NCBI RefSeq assembly: GCF_021389955.1
Contig: NZ_CP089980.1
Coordinates: 4,707,001 to 4,771,000, forward strand
From: Fulvivirga maritima
GTDB lineage: Bacteria; Bacteroidota; Bacteroidia; Cytophagales; Cyclobacteriaceae
Length of the DNA: 64,000 nt
Reading direction: 5' to 3'
The notes beneath the pieces are model-generated. The model was not told the DNA's origin, made no database searches, and saw nothing but the letters and a program-made list of their open reading frames with translations. The translations under genes were made by a program, and so were the position numbers. Numbering within the stretch: the stretch's first letter is position 1; each line of letters opens with the position of its first letter. Positions 16,269-26,393 of the stretch are shown here, in pieces.

Positions 16269-19200
16269 ATGTTAAAGAAGATAATAGATAGGCCGGTACT
16301 TACTATTGTTATTTCGGTGGTGCTGGTTTTGGCTGGTGCGGCCAGTATGATGCAATTGCCGGTAGAAAGATTCCCAGAAATAGCTCCTCCCAGTGTAAGT
16401 GTGCAAGTAAACTATCCCGGTGGTAACGCAGAAACGGTGGCTAAATCGGTTCTTCTGCCTATTGAGGAGGCCATTAACGGAACTGAAAATATGACATATG
16501 CTAACTCTACTGCCACTAACTCTGGTAAGGGTAGGGTTACCGTATATTTTGAGCCGGGCACAGATCCTAACCTGGCGGCAGTAGATATTCAAAACAGGAT
16601 ATCTGGAGTAATGCAGCAGATACCACCTGAAGTAGTGGAAGCAGGTATTACAGTGCTTAAGCGTATGAAAGGTACGCTAATGACCATTAACATTTTTAGT
16701 GATAGCGAGGAGTCTACTTATGACGAAACCTTCCTTAATGCCTACACTAGAATTAATGTAAGAAGAAAGCTCAAGCGTATTGAAGGGTTAGCGGAAGCAT
16801 CTATTTTGAGGTCAAGAGACTACGCCATGAGAATATGGCTCAATCCTGAAAAATTAGCTCAATATGGACTTACTCCCAGAGATGTGTATGATCAAATAAG
16901 AGATCAAAGTTTTGAGGCTGCACCAGGTAAATTTGGAGAAAACTCTGATGAGGTATTTGAAATTGCTTTAAAGCACACAGGTCGTTTCAGTGAACCTGAA
17001 GAGTATGAGAATATAGTTATCAAAACTGAGCAGGATGGGTTGCAACTTCATTTGAAAGATGTAGCCAGAATTGAGTTTGGAGCCTCTAACTATACCAGTC
17101 AGAACCGGCTTGATGGTCGTCCTTCAGTAACTATAGATATAGTACAGCAAAGTGGAGCAAATGCCGTGGACATTGATCGTGATGTGAGAGCCGTTCTGGC
17201 AGAGCAGGCTAAGGTGTTCCCTGAGGGCATAGGTTATGAAATTACCTATAGTGTGAGGGATCAGATTGATGAATCTATGGGGCACGTGAAGCAAACACTT
17301 ATAGAAGCATTTATCTTGGTGTTTTTGGTAGTGTTTATATTCCTTCAAGACTTTAAGGCAACTTTTATAACGGCTATTACCATTCCTATTTCTTTGGTGG
17401 GTACCTTCTTCTTCCTTTCACTTATTGGTGTATCTATGAACGTACTAAGTATGTTCTCAATAGTACTTTCAATTGGTATTGTGGTGGATAATGCCATTGT
17501 AGTTGTGGAGGCTATATATGAGAAAATGCAGCACCATGCCATGACAGCTAGAGATGCAGTAATGTCCGCTTTAAGTGAGATTACGGGAGCTATTATTTCC
17601 ATTACGTTAGTAATATCAGCAGTATTCCTGCCTGTGGGTTTCTTGCAAGGACCTGTTGGGGTTTTCTATCAGGAGTTTGCTTACACTATTATTATTGCTG
17701 TGGTGATTTCTGCGGTTATTGCTTTAACCTTAGGGCCTGTACTCTTTATATTGCTTTATAAGAAAAAGGAGAAGAAAGCTTCTGAAAATAAGCTGGTGAA
17801 TAAAGTGCAGCAGTCTAAGCAGGTGCAGCAAGCTAGAGATTTAGGTAATAAAGGTCTACGTAAATTCGATGTCTTTTTTGATAAATTGACTAATGGCTAT
17901 ATTAATCTTGCCAGAAAGGCCATTAAGTTTAAATGGGTAAGCTTACTTGGTTTAGCTGGTGTAGTCGGAGTAACAGTTTTTCTTGCGAATAATACGCCTA
18001 GTGCCTTCATTCCAACGGAAGATGATAACTTCCTTATTTTCACTATGTCTATGCCTGAAGGAGCATCTTTGCACAGAACTAACGAAGCTTTAGTGCAAGC
18101 TGACTCTATTTTAAGACAAGAGCCTGCTGTGGCTAGTGTGAATACCGTATCTGGATATAATATTGTGAATAGCTCGGAGAGTCCATCTTCAGGTATGGGG
18201 TATGTGCTCTTAAAAGATTTAGATGAGAGGGGAGATATTAAAAAAATAGATGATGTGGTAAGGCACCTTCTGAATAGACTGAATGTAATAAGTGAAGCAA
18301 GAAGTATAAATATGTATCCCAGACCTACCGTACAAGGCTTTGGTAACTTTGATGGTGTACAAATGATGCTTCAGGATCTGGCTGATGGTGATCCGGCAGA
18401 GTTTGGTAATCTGGTAAATGAGTTTATTGTAGAGCTTTCGCAGCAAGATGAAATAGAAAATGCTTTTACTTCATATAACACTAACTTTCCTCAATATAAA
18501 CTTAATATAGACTATAAAAAGGCAAAGGCCTTGGGCGTGAGTGTTAAAGATATGATGTTCACCATCCAATCTAACTTTGGTAGAACAAGAATTGGTGATT
18601 TTAACCGATTTACCCGTCAATATGGCGTTTATATGCAGTCTGATATACCTTATAGAGAGAGTCCGGAGGCATTTAATTCTATCTATGTTAGAAATAAGAA
18701 AGGGGAGATGGTTCCTGTAAACACTATTGTTCGCTTAGAGCAGGCTTATGGACCTGAAGTGGTGAATAGGTATAACTTGTATAACGCAGCTAAAATTAAT
18801 ATTACACCATCTAAAGGGTACAGTACAGGTGATGTAATGAATAAAATAGAGGAACTTACGGAGAGTAAATTACCTGCCAGTCTTAGCTTCGAGTGGACCA
18901 GCATGAGTTTGGAAGAGAAGAAATCAGGATCTGACTCAACTATCGTATTTATTATCAGTAGTATTTTGGTGTTTTTTATTCTATCAGCTCAATATGAGAG
19001 CTTCTGGTTGCCAATGGCGGTTATGCTTTCATTACCTACGGGTATATTAGGCGTATTTGCCTTTATTAATTTAGCAGGAATAGATAACAATATTTATGTG
19101 CAGGTGGGTGTGATTATGCTCATTGGTTTATTAGCTAAGAATGCCATCCTTATTGTAGAGTTTGCGGCTCAAAAACGAGCAGCTGGTGCCGAAATATTAG

Positions 19201-19442
19201 ATGCGGTGTTAGATGCCAGTGCTTTAAGGTTAAGGGCCATTGTAATGACTTCATTGGCATTTACAGTAGGTTTAGTGCCTCTGATGTTCTCAGAAGGATC
19301 TTCTGCCATTGGTAACAGATCAGTAAGTATTGGTACTGCAGGAGGAATGCTTTCAGGAGTAATTCTTGGAGTGATCATTATTCCGGTACTCACCTTTATA
19401 TTTTTACAACTTAGTGAGAGGTTCAACATCAAAACGAAATAA
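16269..19442 (+). CDS. Multidrug efflux RND permease (AcrB/HAE-1 family)
   Basis: This 1057-residue inner-membrane pump has the full AcrB plan: helix 1 at 10-29, a periplasmic porter loop, helices 2-6 (about 340-480), a second loop and helices 7-12. The relay segment SIGIVVDNAIVVVE has Asp407 as in AcrB but Asn408 in place of the second Asp. The periplasmic start PVERFPEIAPPSVSVQVNYPGGNAETV is characteristic of the family. Proton-driven export of hydrophobic compounds is expected; the substrates are unknown. A charged cytoplasmic linker (about 497-530, KKKEKKASENK) follows helix 6. The outer-membrane partner gene follows 14 bases later. Confidence 0.95.
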   Translation: MLKKIIDRPVLTIVISVVLVLAGAASMMQLPVERFPEIAPPSVSVQVNYPGGNAETVAKSVLLPIEEAINGTENMTYANSTATNSGKGRVTVYFEPGTDPNLAAVDIQNRISGVMQQIPPEVVEAGITVLKRMKGTLMTINIFSDSEESTYDETFLNAYTRINVRRKLKRIEGLAEASILRSRDYAMRIWLNPEKLAQYGLTPRDVYDQIRDQSFEAAPGKFGENSDEVFEIALKHTGRFSEPEEYENIVIKTEQDGLQLHLKDVARIEFGASNYTSQNRLDGRPSVTIDIVQQSGANAVDIDRDVRAVLAEQAKVFPEGIGYEITYSVRDQIDESMGHVKQTLIEAFILVFLVVFIFLQDFKATFITAITIPISLVGTFFFLSLIGVSMNVLSMFSIVLSIGIVVDNAIVVVEAIYEKMQHHAMTARDAVMSALSEITGAIISITLVISAVFLPVGFLQGPVGVFYQEFAYTIIIAVVISAVIALTLGPVLFILLYKKKEKKASENKLVNKVQQSKQVQQARDLGNKGLRKFDVFFDKLTNGYINLARKAIKFKWVSLLGLAGVVGVTVFLANNTPSAFIPTEDDNFLIFTMSMPEGASLHRTNEALVQADSILRQEPAVASVNTVSGYNIVNSSESPSSGMGYVLLKDLDERGDIKKIDDVVRHLLNRLNVISEARSINMYPRPTVQGFGNFDGVQMMLQDLADGDPAEFGNLVNEFIVELSQQDEIENAFTSYNTNFPQYKLNIDYKKAKALGVSVKDMMFTIQSNFGRTRIGDFNRFTRQYGVYMQSDIPYRESPEAFNSIYVRNKKGEMVPVNTIVRLEQAYGPEVVNRYNLYNAAKINITPSKGYSTGDVMNKIEELTESKLPASLSFEWTSMSLEEKKSGSDSTIVFIISSILVFFILSAQYESFWLPMAVMLSLPTGILGVFAFINLAGIDNNIYVQVGVIMLIGLLAKNAILIVEFAAQKRAAGAEILDAVLDASALRLRAIVMTSLAFTVGLVPLMFSEGSSAIGNRSVSIGTAGGMLSGVILGVIIIPVLTFIFLQLSERFNIKTK

Positions 19443-19456
19443 GAATTATTGTAGTA

Positions 19457-20908
19457 ATGAAGTTTTCAAAGCAATTTATATATATCTGTTTAGTAATTAT
19501 TTCGGTTACCGGGTGTAAGGTAGGAGAGAACTACCAGAGACCAGAAATGGACGAAGCTGAAGATTATTACGGCACAGCTGAAGATAGTATCCATGTAGGA
19601 GAGAAGTTGTCACAAATCAACTGGAAAGAGTATTTCTCTGACTCTACTCTTATATCTCTAATAGATTCTGCGCTGGTAAATAACCTAGACATGCAGAAGG
19701 CAATCAAACAAGTGGAGATTGGCTTTCAGAACCTAGAGCAATCTAAGGCAAATTTTTATCCTACTTTAGGTTTTTCTCCATTTGATTTTAACCGTGAATA
19801 TTATTCTGAGAATTATAATAACTATGGCTCTAACCGCGCCAGAAGAAATCATGGAGATTCACCTCCTACTACTTTATATACAGAAAGGCTCGCTTACAGT
19901 TCGGCACTTTCAACCAGTTGGGAAGTAGATATTTGGGGTAAATTCAGGTGGCAAAAGGAAGCAGCTAAGGCATCCTACATGAGAACCAAGGAATTTCAGA
20001 AAGCCGTACAGACTGCTTTAGTTTCAGAAATAGCCTCTATCTATTATAATATGCTTATGATTAATTCTCAGATAGATGTAGCGGAGAAAAACCTGGAATT
20101 GGGTAAGAGGACCTTGAAAATAGTGAAACTACAGTTTGATGCTGATGAAACTACCTCTCTGGCTATTCAGCAAACTGAGTCTCAGATGCTCAGAGCCAGG
20201 TCATTGATACCAAGACTTGAAAAGCAATATAGAGTGCTTGAAAACAGGCTAAATGAAATGCTGGGAAGGTACCCTCAGCCTGTAGGAATAGAAAACGGCT
20301 TAGAGCTGGTGCATCTGGCTAGTGACTATGATACTGGAGTTCCGGTAGAGCTTATAACTAACAGGCCTGATGTGGCTGCATCAGAATATCAGCTTGTGGT
20401 TAGTAACGCCAAAGTAGGTATAACCAAAGCTATGAGGTACCCTTCAATCTCGCTAAGTGCAGGAGCTGGGTTAAACTCATTTCAGTTTGATAAATTCCTG
20501 GATCCGTCAGGTTCTGCTTTTGCCCTTTTAAATGGTTCTATTTTTATGCCGATATTCAAAAATAGAAAGCTTAAAACCAATTATGAAGTAGCGGTGAAAG
20601 AGCGAGAAGTGGCTATACTTGATTTTAAACAAAAATTTCTTGGTGCGGTAGGAGATGTGTCTGATGCTTTAATCACTATTGAGAAGTTGCAAGATGAATA
20701 CACCATAGCTCAGGAGAGAATAGAGGTGACGAGTAAGGGAGTGCAAGACGCATCACTATTATTTGAAAGTGGATTTGCTAACTATCTGGAGGTAATCAAT
20801 GCGCAAGAAGATGCCCTTCAAAGTGAATTGGAACTGGTAGATCTAAAGAGGCAATTATTTTTGGCTAATATAGATCTTTACAGAAGCCTTGGGGGCGGAT
20901 GGAAGTAA
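19457..20908 (+). CDS. NodT/OprM-family outer-membrane efflux lipoprotein
   Basis: This 483-residue outer-membrane factor has lipobox VTGC (Cys20) and the typical start GENYQRPE. Two TolC-type helical repeats follow, with the conserved STSWEVDIWGKFRWQ segment in the first half and ITNRPDVAASEYQLV in the second, both hallmarks of the NodT group. It completes the tripartite pump with the adaptor (14827) and permease (16269). It lies 14 bases after the permease and is followed by a strong terminator. Confidence 0.94.
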   Translation: MKFSKQFIYICLVIISVTGCKVGENYQRPEMDEAEDYYGTAEDSIHVGEKLSQINWKEYFSDSTLISLIDSALVNNLDMQKAIKQVEIGFQNLEQSKANFYPTLGFSPFDFNREYYSENYNNYGSNRARRNHGDSPPTTLYTERLAYSSALSTSWEVDIWGKFRWQKEAAKASYMRTKEFQKAVQTALVSEIASIYYNMLMINSQIDVAEKNLELGKRTLKIVKLQFDADETTSLAIQQTESQMLRARSLIPRLEKQYRVLENRLNEMLGRYPQPVGIENGLELVHLASDYDTGVPVELITNRPDVAASEYQLVVSNAKVGITKAMRYPSISLSAGAGLNSFQFDKFLDPSGSAFALLNGSIFMPIFKNRKLKTNYEVAVKEREVAILDFKQKFLGAVGDVSDALITIEKLQDEYTIAQERIEVTSKGVQDASLLFESGFANYLEVINAQEDALQSELELVDLKRQLFLANIDLYRSLGGGWK

Positions 20909-21004
20909 TATAAGAGAAACTGCTTGAACGCTTAGAAGTAGTTAATTAAATGGTTTAGCATGAAAGTGATAATAGCTTTTAGTTTAAACTATACATAGAT
21001 CCAG

Positions 21005-21036
21005 AAAAGGCAATGTGTAAAAGCATTGCCTTTTTG
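21005..21036 (+). terminator. Terminator of the drug efflux operon
   Basis: AAAAGGCAATG / CATTGCCTTTT gives a perfect 11-bp stem with an 8-base loop, ending in a T run. It lies about 100 bases after the outer-membrane factor gene. Confidence 0.9.
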
Positions 21037-21148
21037 CATTTTATGTTATTAGTCTTTGGAAAGGTTATTACTGATTAGGGTGTTTTAGATTTCTCTTAAT
21101 GTGTATTTACTCAGGTGAATGCAGGAGTGTATAGAGGGGTATAAACAA

Positions 21149-21173
21149 AAAATCCCGGCATAACCGGGATTTT
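21149..21173 (-). terminator. Terminator of the tRNA-Met gene
   Basis: AAAATCCCGG / CCGGGATTTT forms a 10-bp stem with a 5-base loop. On the minus strand it begins five bases after the tRNA 3' end and runs into a T-rich stretch. Confidence 0.85.
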
Positions 21174-21177
21174 AAAG

Positions 21178-21251
21178 TAGCGGGGAGCAGAATCGAACTG
21201 CCGACCTCAGGGTTATGAATCCTGCGCTCTAACCATCTGAGCTACCCCGCC
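21178..21251 (-). tRNA. tRNA-Met (anticodon CAT)
   Basis: The minus strand folds as a full cloverleaf: acceptor GGCGGGG/CCCCGCT with a G-U at pair 1-72, discriminator A, D-arm GCTC/GAGC, anticodon stem CAGGA/CCCTG with loop TTCATAA (anticodon CAT), and T-arm GGCAG/CTGCT with loop TTCGATT. The last anticodon-stem pair is an A-C mismatch. CCA is not encoded. The closed first acceptor pair and the absence of three G-C pairs at the base of the anticodon stem favour an elongator Met tRNA. A CAT tRNA read as Ile after lysidine modification cannot be fully excluded. Confidence 0.92.
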
Positions 21252-21478
21252 ATTTTTGTTGCAAATTTATGAACAATTCTTTCAACTGTTCTCCATTTTA
21301 ACCGTAATATTTAATATTACTTTTTTACTTTTAGCGATATCACCGCCTTGTTGTTCGTTAAATGGAGCGCAAACTTACGCATAATGTTTTTTATTTTCCA
21401 AATGTCTGGAGAAATTTTTATTTATATTGTGCGAATCAATTATTTCGCATATATTTCAATTTACTTAACAATCTGAAT

Positions 21479-21874
21479 ATGAGTAAACATTTGTTTACAA
21501 CTGACTTTGAAATTAATGCATCACCTAAGATGCTTTTTCCTTACTTAAACACTCCTAGTGGTCTGGCGCAGTGGATGGCCGATGATGTAAATGTTAATGA
21601 AGATAAGGTCTATAATTTTATTTGGGATGATGAAGACCACCTGGCAAGGCTTGTTTCCCATAGGGCAAATCAATATGTGAAATTTGAGTTTATCTCAGAT
21701 GACGAAGAGGATCAGTCTGACCCTTCTTATTTTGAATTGCGCCTGGAAACTAACGATTTAACACAAAGCACCTTTATTAAAATAAGCGATTATTCTGATA
21801 TGGATGATACCGAAGAGCTCATGGATCTTTGGGAAAGCTTAGTAGAAAATTTGAAAGAAACCGTTGGAGGTTAG
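21479..21874 (+). CDS. START-like (SRPBCC fold) domain protein
   Basis: This 131-residue cytosolic protein is taken from the ATG at 21479, which gives the N-terminus MSKHLFTTDFEINASPKMLF; a longer frame from 21362 adds a non-conserved stretch. It has the AHSA1/START-like pattern: INASPKMLFPYLNTPSGLAQWMADDV, a beta-rich acidic centre and a long C-terminal helix (ELMDLWESLVENLKETVGG). The fold has a hydrophobic cavity, but no ligand is known to me. It lies 53 bases before the LptF/G-like gene and is probably co-transcribed with it. Confidence 0.8.
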   Translation: MSKHLFTTDFEINASPKMLFPYLNTPSGLAQWMADDVNVNEDKVYNFIWDDEDHLARLVSHRANQYVKFEFISDDEEDQSDPSYFELRLETNDLTQSTFIKISDYSDMDDTEELMDLWESLVENLKETVGG

Positions 21875-21927
21875 TATTCTACAACCTTTTAATTAATTTT
21901 GGCCTTCTTTTTGATGCAAACAACGCA

Positions 21928-23688
21928 ATGAAGAAGCTAGACAAACTAATACTATCCTCATTTCTGGGGCCCTTTTTTCTAACATTTCTGGTGGTAGTAT
22001 TTATTCTACTAACCCAACATATGCTCAAATACTTTGATGACATAGTGGGTAAGGATTTAGGATTTGACGTACTGGCACAGCTTTTTTTCTATTTTGCTGT
22101 GTTTATGACACCCGTTGCCATTCCTTTAGCCGTTTTGCTTTCATCGTTAATGACTTTCGGTAATTTAGGTGAGCATTTTGAACTAACCGCTATTAAAAGT
22201 GCTGGTATCTCTTTGTTAAGAGCACTTCTTCCCATATTCGTTTTTGTGCTGGGGTTAACGGTTTTTGCCTTTTATTCAAATAATTACTTTGTACCTAAGG
22301 CTGCATTGGAGGCTTACAGTCTACTTTATGATATAAAACAAAAGAAGCCAGCCCTTGATCTTAAAGAAGGAGCCTTCTATAACGGACTGCCTGACTTTAG
22401 TATTAAAGTCAATAAAAAGCATGATGATGGCCAAACCATAGAAGATGTAATAATCTATGACCATAGAGGTAAAAATGGCAACAAGAATGTAATTCTGGCA
22501 GATTCTGGTCAAATGTATACTGTAAATAATGATAGGTATCTAAAGTTGGAGCTATATCATGGTAATAGGTATACTGAAGGCGATAATGGAACAGAAGCAG
22601 GGGTGAGGTCCAGTAAAGAAACCTTTAGTAAAGCTAAATTTACCAGAAGTGAATTTGTTCTGGATTTGTCAAGTTTCGTGTTAGATAGGACTGATCAAAA
22701 CTTGTTTAAAGGTAATCGTATTATGCGTAACCTTACAGAGCTTACAGAGGGAGTAGATTCGTTGAAGGAAGGGATATTAGAGAAAAAGCTACAAATATAT
22801 TCTGAAGCACCATATGCCTTCTATTATCATATGAGAGATAGTGGAGTAGCTATGCCTCATTATTTAAAGAAGTTTAAAGCAAAGTCAGACTCAATAAAAG
22901 AAGAGCAACAGAGGTTGGCTATGATAGAAGCCAATAAAAGAGATAGTATTAATAAGCTTAATTCTAAGGATGAAGAAGAAGCCTTAAGAAGAAAGACCAA
23001 CGATGATAAGGATAAAAAAGAACTTACTCCTGCGGTAAAAAAGTCTGTAGCTACAGCTAAGAAAAAATCTAATAAAAAGTCATCCTCTTCAGCAGTTAAT
23101 AAGAAAAAACTTCCTCCAAAACCTATTGCACTGGTGCGAGATTCAGTAGAGCAGGATTCTGTAATTACCAAAGAAGCGGTGGTACAACAGCTCATGGAAG
23201 AGGAGTTGGATCGTGATAACAAGGATTCGAACAGTATTATTGAGTCAGCTCTTAATATGGTGAGACAAATTCAAAATAAAATTCAAGCCAGTAATACTAG
23301 AATTGAAAGGTATAATTATGAGAAAAATGTATATGAGATACAATGGCATAAGATTCTTTCAAATTCAGCAGCATGTATTATAATGTTCTTAATAGGTGCC
23401 CCATTGGGCTCAATTATTAAAAGGGGAGGCTTAGGTGTGCCGGTACTTATTTCAATCGTGTTTTTTATAGTCTTTTATGTAATGAGCATGACTGGTGAGA
23501 AATGGGCTAAACAAGATATGGTAGAACCTGTCTACGGGTTATGGGCAGCAAATGCTATATTGTTACCTATAGGGTTATTCTTTTTGAGACAAGCCAGAAA
23601 TGACGCCAGACTCTTTGATGCAGACTTCTATAATGTAGCTATTGATAAGATTAAAATCTGGTTCAGTAAGTTTAGAAAATCAAAATAG
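21928..23688 (+). CDS. LptF/LptG (YjgP/YjgQ) family permease with long charged insert
   Basis: This 586-residue inner-membrane protein starts at the ATG at 21928; an in-frame ATG at 21829 overlaps the upstream gene and is not conserved-looking. Helices lie at about 10-30, 52-75, 98-118, 477-497, 506-522 and 540-555, framing a periplasmic beta-jellyroll part (about 130-260) as in LptF/G. It should extract lipopolysaccharide or a related lipid together with LptB. The usual length is about 360 residues. The excess is a Lys/Glu/Ser-rich, probably coiled or disordered insert at about 312-440 (KKKSNKKSSSS and so on). Only one such gene is here, which suggests a homodimer or a distant partner. Confidence 0.88.
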   Translation: MKKLDKLILSSFLGPFFLTFLVVVFILLTQHMLKYFDDIVGKDLGFDVLAQLFFYFAVFMTPVAIPLAVLLSSLMTFGNLGEHFELTAIKSAGISLLRALLPIFVFVLGLTVFAFYSNNYFVPKAALEAYSLLYDIKQKKPALDLKEGAFYNGLPDFSIKVNKKHDDGQTIEDVIIYDHRGKNGNKNVILADSGQMYTVNNDRYLKLELYHGNRYTEGDNGTEAGVRSSKETFSKAKFTRSEFVLDLSSFVLDRTDQNLFKGNRIMRNLTELTEGVDSLKEGILEKKLQIYSEAPYAFYYHMRDSGVAMPHYLKKFKAKSDSIKEEQQRLAMIEANKRDSINKLNSKDEEEALRRKTNDDKDKKELTPAVKKSVATAKKKSNKKSSSSAVNKKKLPPKPIALVRDSVEQDSVITKEAVVQQLMEEELDRDNKDSNSIIESALNMVRQIQNKIQASNTRIERYNYEKNVYEIQWHKILSNSAACIIMFLIGAPLGSIIKRGGLGVPVLISIVFFIVFYVMSMTGEKWAKQDMVEPVYGLWAANAILLPIGLFFLRQARNDARLFDADFYNVAIDKIKIWFSKFRKSK

Positions 23689-23708
23689 CATTAGGAAATA
23701 TTATTATT

Positions 23709-23738
23709 TTGTTAATATCAATTAACTTAATATCTTTG
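23709..23738 (+). promoter_or_regulatory. Promoter of rpsO
   Basis: TTG at 23709-23711 and TATCTTTG at 23731-23738 (exact TAnnTTTG) are separated by 19 bases, the classic Bacteroidota housekeeping promoter. The start codon is 40 bases downstream. Confidence 0.8.
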
Positions 23739-23777
23739 CGCTTTGATTTAAAAGAAAACAATTTAATTTAACTAAGC

Positions 23778-24053
23778 ATGTATTTAACAAGCGAGAAGAA
23801 GCAAGAGTTGTTTGAGAATCATGGTCGGTTAAAGTCAAAAGCGGATACTGGTTCACCAGAAGCCCAAATTGCACTTTTCACCTACAGGATTAATCATCTA
23901 ACTCAACACATGAAGAAAAACAAAAAAGACTACTCTACACAGCAGGGTCTTTTGAAGTTAGTAGGTAAAAGAAGAAAGTTACTTAACTTTTTACACAAAA
24001 CAGACATCACAAGGTACAGAGCAATTCTTGCCGAGCTGAATCTGAGAAAGTAA
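23778..24053 (+). CDS. rpsO: 30S ribosomal protein S15
   Basis: This 91-residue protein is a full-length S15: it has the conserved core TGSPEAQIALFTYRINHLTQHMKKNKKDYSTQQGLLKLVGKRRKLLNFLHKTD followed by YRAILAELNLRK. It binds 16S rRNA early in assembly of the small-subunit platform. It has its own consensus promoter and a strong palindromic terminator. The polynucleotide phosphorylase gene follows, the usual rpsO-pnp order. Confidence 0.98.
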   Translation: MYLTSEKKQELFENHGRLKSKADTGSPEAQIALFTYRINHLTQHMKKNKKDYSTQQGLLKLVGKRRKLLNFLHKTDITRYRAILAELNLRK

Positions 24054-24061
24054 AAAAACTT

Positions 24062-24091
24062 AAAAAAGGGAATCCTAGGATTCCCTTTTTT
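24062..24091 (+). terminator. Perfect palindromic terminator after rpsO
   Basis: All 30 bases form one perfect palindrome with six-A and six-T ends around GGGAATCC/GGATTCCC. It begins eight bases after the rpsO stop and must limit read-through into pnp. Confidence 0.92.
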
Positions 24092-24167
24092 AGCTTATTT
24101 CGTGTATCTTTCCAATTAGCGGCTCCCCACGCATCCCTTATTTATAAAATTTTTTTATTCAACAAAT

Positions 24168-26297
24168 ATGCAATTGAACGTAATTAACAAAACAATTAGT
24201 TTACCCGATGGGAGATCCATAACTATAGAAACCGGTAAATTAGCTAAGCAGGCTGATGGTTCCGTAGTAGTAAGAATGGGCAACACAATGTTGCTTGCTA
24301 CGGTGGTTTCTAAACCTGAAGCTGGTGAAGGCGTTGACTTCTTACCTTTATCAGTGGATTATCAAGAAAAATTCGCCTCGTCTGGTAAAATACCTGGAGG
24401 TTTTCTTAAAAGAGAAGGAAAACTATCTGATTATGAAGTATTAATCAGCCGTTTGGTAGATAGAGCCATTAGACCAATGTTTAATGATGACTACCATGCT
24501 GATACTCAAATCGCAATATCATTAATATCAGGAGATCCTGATGCTCTTCCTGATGCTTTAGCTGCCCTGGCTGCATCATCTGCATTAATGGTTTCTGATA
24601 TCCCTTTCAATGGCCCTATTTCTGAAGTAAGAGTAGCCAGAGTAAATGGTGAGTTTATAGTAAACCCTACCATGAGCCAAAATGCTGAAGCAGATATAGA
24701 TCTTATAGTAGCCGCTACTATGGATAATATCTTAATGGTAGAAGGTGAAATGAAACAAGTGTCAGAAGATGAGATGCTTGAGGCTATTAAAGTGGCACAC
24801 GATGCCATTAAGGTACAGTGTGAAGTGCAGCTTGAATTACAAGAAGCTGTGGGTAAAACACAAAAGAGAGAATATAGTCATGAAGTGAATGATGAGGCTT
24901 TAAAAGCTAAAATGCATGATGAACTTTATGAAAAAGTATATGAAATAGCGAGAACACCAAGACCTAAGAAAGAAAGATCTGAAGGGTTTGATGAAATATT
25001 CAGCGCTTTCGTAGAAAGCCTGCCTGAAGATGAGGAGATCGATAGCACTATGCTTTCTCGTTATTTTAAAAGTATTAAAAAGGAAGCTTGTCGTAACCTT
25101 GTGCTAAACGAGCGTATTAGATTGGATGGCAGAGCTCTTAATGAGGTAAGACCTATCTGGACTGAAGTGAATTATCTTCCTTCTACTCACGGGTCAGCTG
25201 TATTTACAAGAGGTGAAACTCAGTCATTAAGTACAGTTACTTTAGGTACTAAAATGGATGAGCAGCTAATTGATGGAGCTATGTACGAAGGTTCTAACAA
25301 ATTTATGCTGCATTATAACTTCCCTGCTTTCAGTACAGGAGAAGTAAGACCAAATAGAGGTCCAGGTCGTAGAGAAGTAGGACATGGAAACCTTGCTTGG
25401 AGAGCGCTTAAAGAGGTTCTTCCTGAGAAGAATACTTATACTATTCGTGTGGTTTCTGATATCCTTGAATCTAACGGTTCTTCATCTATGGCTACAGTTT
25501 GTGCTGGTTCATTAGCGCTTATGGATGCTGGTATCCAAATAGAAGCTCCTGTATCAGGTATAGCTATGGGTATGATCTCTGACAGCGAAACAGGTAATTT
25601 TGCCATTCTTTCTGATATTTTAGGAGATGAAGATCACCTTGGAGATATGGACTTTAAAGTAACAGGTACCGAAAAAGGTATTACTGCTACTCAAATGGAT
25701 ATTAAAGTAGATGGACTTCCTTATGAAGTACTGAAGCAAGCTTTAGAGCAAGCCAGAGATGGAAGACTTCACATTCTTAATGAAATGAAGAAAACTATTT
25801 CTGCTCCTAATACAGACCTTAAACCTAATGCACCTCGTTCAGAAGTGCTCATCATCGATAAAGATATGATCGGTGCGGTAATAGGACCAGGAGGAAAAGT
25901 AATTCAGGAGATCCAGAAAGAAACTGGTGCCACTATAGTAATAGAGGAAATAGATAACAAAGGTCAAGTGAGTGTATTTGCTGTAAATGGCGATTCTATG
26001 AACGAAGCCTTGAAGAGAATAAAAGCTATTGTAGCTCAGCCTGAAATAGGTGAGGTTTATGATGGTAAAGTGAAATCTATAATGCCTTTTGGCGCATTTA
26101 TCGAATTCATGCCCGGAAAAGACGGACTACTTCACATCTCTGAAATTAAGTGGGAAAGAGTAGAAAATATGGAAGGAGTAATGGAAGTTGGTGAAGAAGT
26201 TAAGGTAAAACTTGTTGATATTGACAAGAAAACGGGTAAATTTAGATTATCTAGGAAAGTGCTTTTGCCAAAACCAGAGAAAAAGGAGTCTAAATAA
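24168..26297 (+). CDS. pnp: Polyribonucleotide nucleotidyltransferase (PNPase)
   Basis: This 709-residue phosphorolytic 3'-to-5' exoribonuclease of the RNA degradosome has all expected parts: first RNase PH-like domain (about 10-145, with [14 protein letters not shown]), helical linker, second catalytic RNase PH domain (about 325-480, with [30 protein letters not shown] and [19 protein letters not shown]), KH domain ([15 protein letters not shown]) and S1 domain ([24 protein letters not shown]). The start codon lies 76 bases after the rpsO terminator. TATCTTTC near 24105 is a possible own promoter box with one mismatch. Confidence 0.98.
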   Translation: MQLNVINKTISLPDGRSITIETGKLAKQADGSVVVRMGNTMLLATVVSKPEAGEGVDFLPLSVDYQEKFASSGKIPGGFLKREGKLSDYEVLISRLVDRAIRPMFNDDYHADTQIAISLISGDPDALPDALAALAASSALMVSDIPFNGPISEVRVARVNGEFIVNPTMSQNAEADIDLIVAATMDNILMVEGEMKQVSEDEMLEAIKVAHDAIKVQCEVQLELQEAVGKTQKREYSHEVNDEALKAKMHDELYEKVYEIARTPRPKKERSEGFDEIFSAFVESLPEDEEIDSTMLSRYFKSIKKEACRNLVLNERIRLDGRALNEVRPIWTEVNYLPSTHGSAVFTRGETQSLSTVTLGTKMDEQLIDGAMYEGSNKFMLHYNFPAFSTGEVRPNRGPGRREVGHGNLAWRALKEVLPEKNTYTIRVVSDILESNGSSSMATVCAGSLALMDAGIQIEAPVSGIAMGMISDSETGNFAILSDILGDEDHLGDMDFKVTGTEKGITATQMDIKVDGLPYEVLKQALEQARDGRLHILNEMKKTISAPNTDLKPNAPRSEVLIIDKDMIGAVIGPGGKVIQEIQKETGATIVIEEIDNKGQVSVFAVNGDSMNEALKRIKAIVAQPEIGEVYDGKVKSIMPFGAFIEFMPGKDGLLHISEIKWERVENMEGVMEVGEEVKVKLVDIDKKTGKFRLSRKVLLPKPEKKESK

Positions 26298-26393
26298 GGA
26301 TTATTCGGTAATAAGTGCTTGTCATTTGGAACTTAATTTTATAAAATTGATGTTTTCCTAAAGGTCAATTAGTATTAATCAACCCAGACTTGA

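Noticed and set aside
22860-23222. Ser/Leu-rich minus-strand frame inside the LptF/G-type gene
   Set aside because: It is only the complement of the Lys/Glu/Ser-rich insert; low-complexity composition explains its length.
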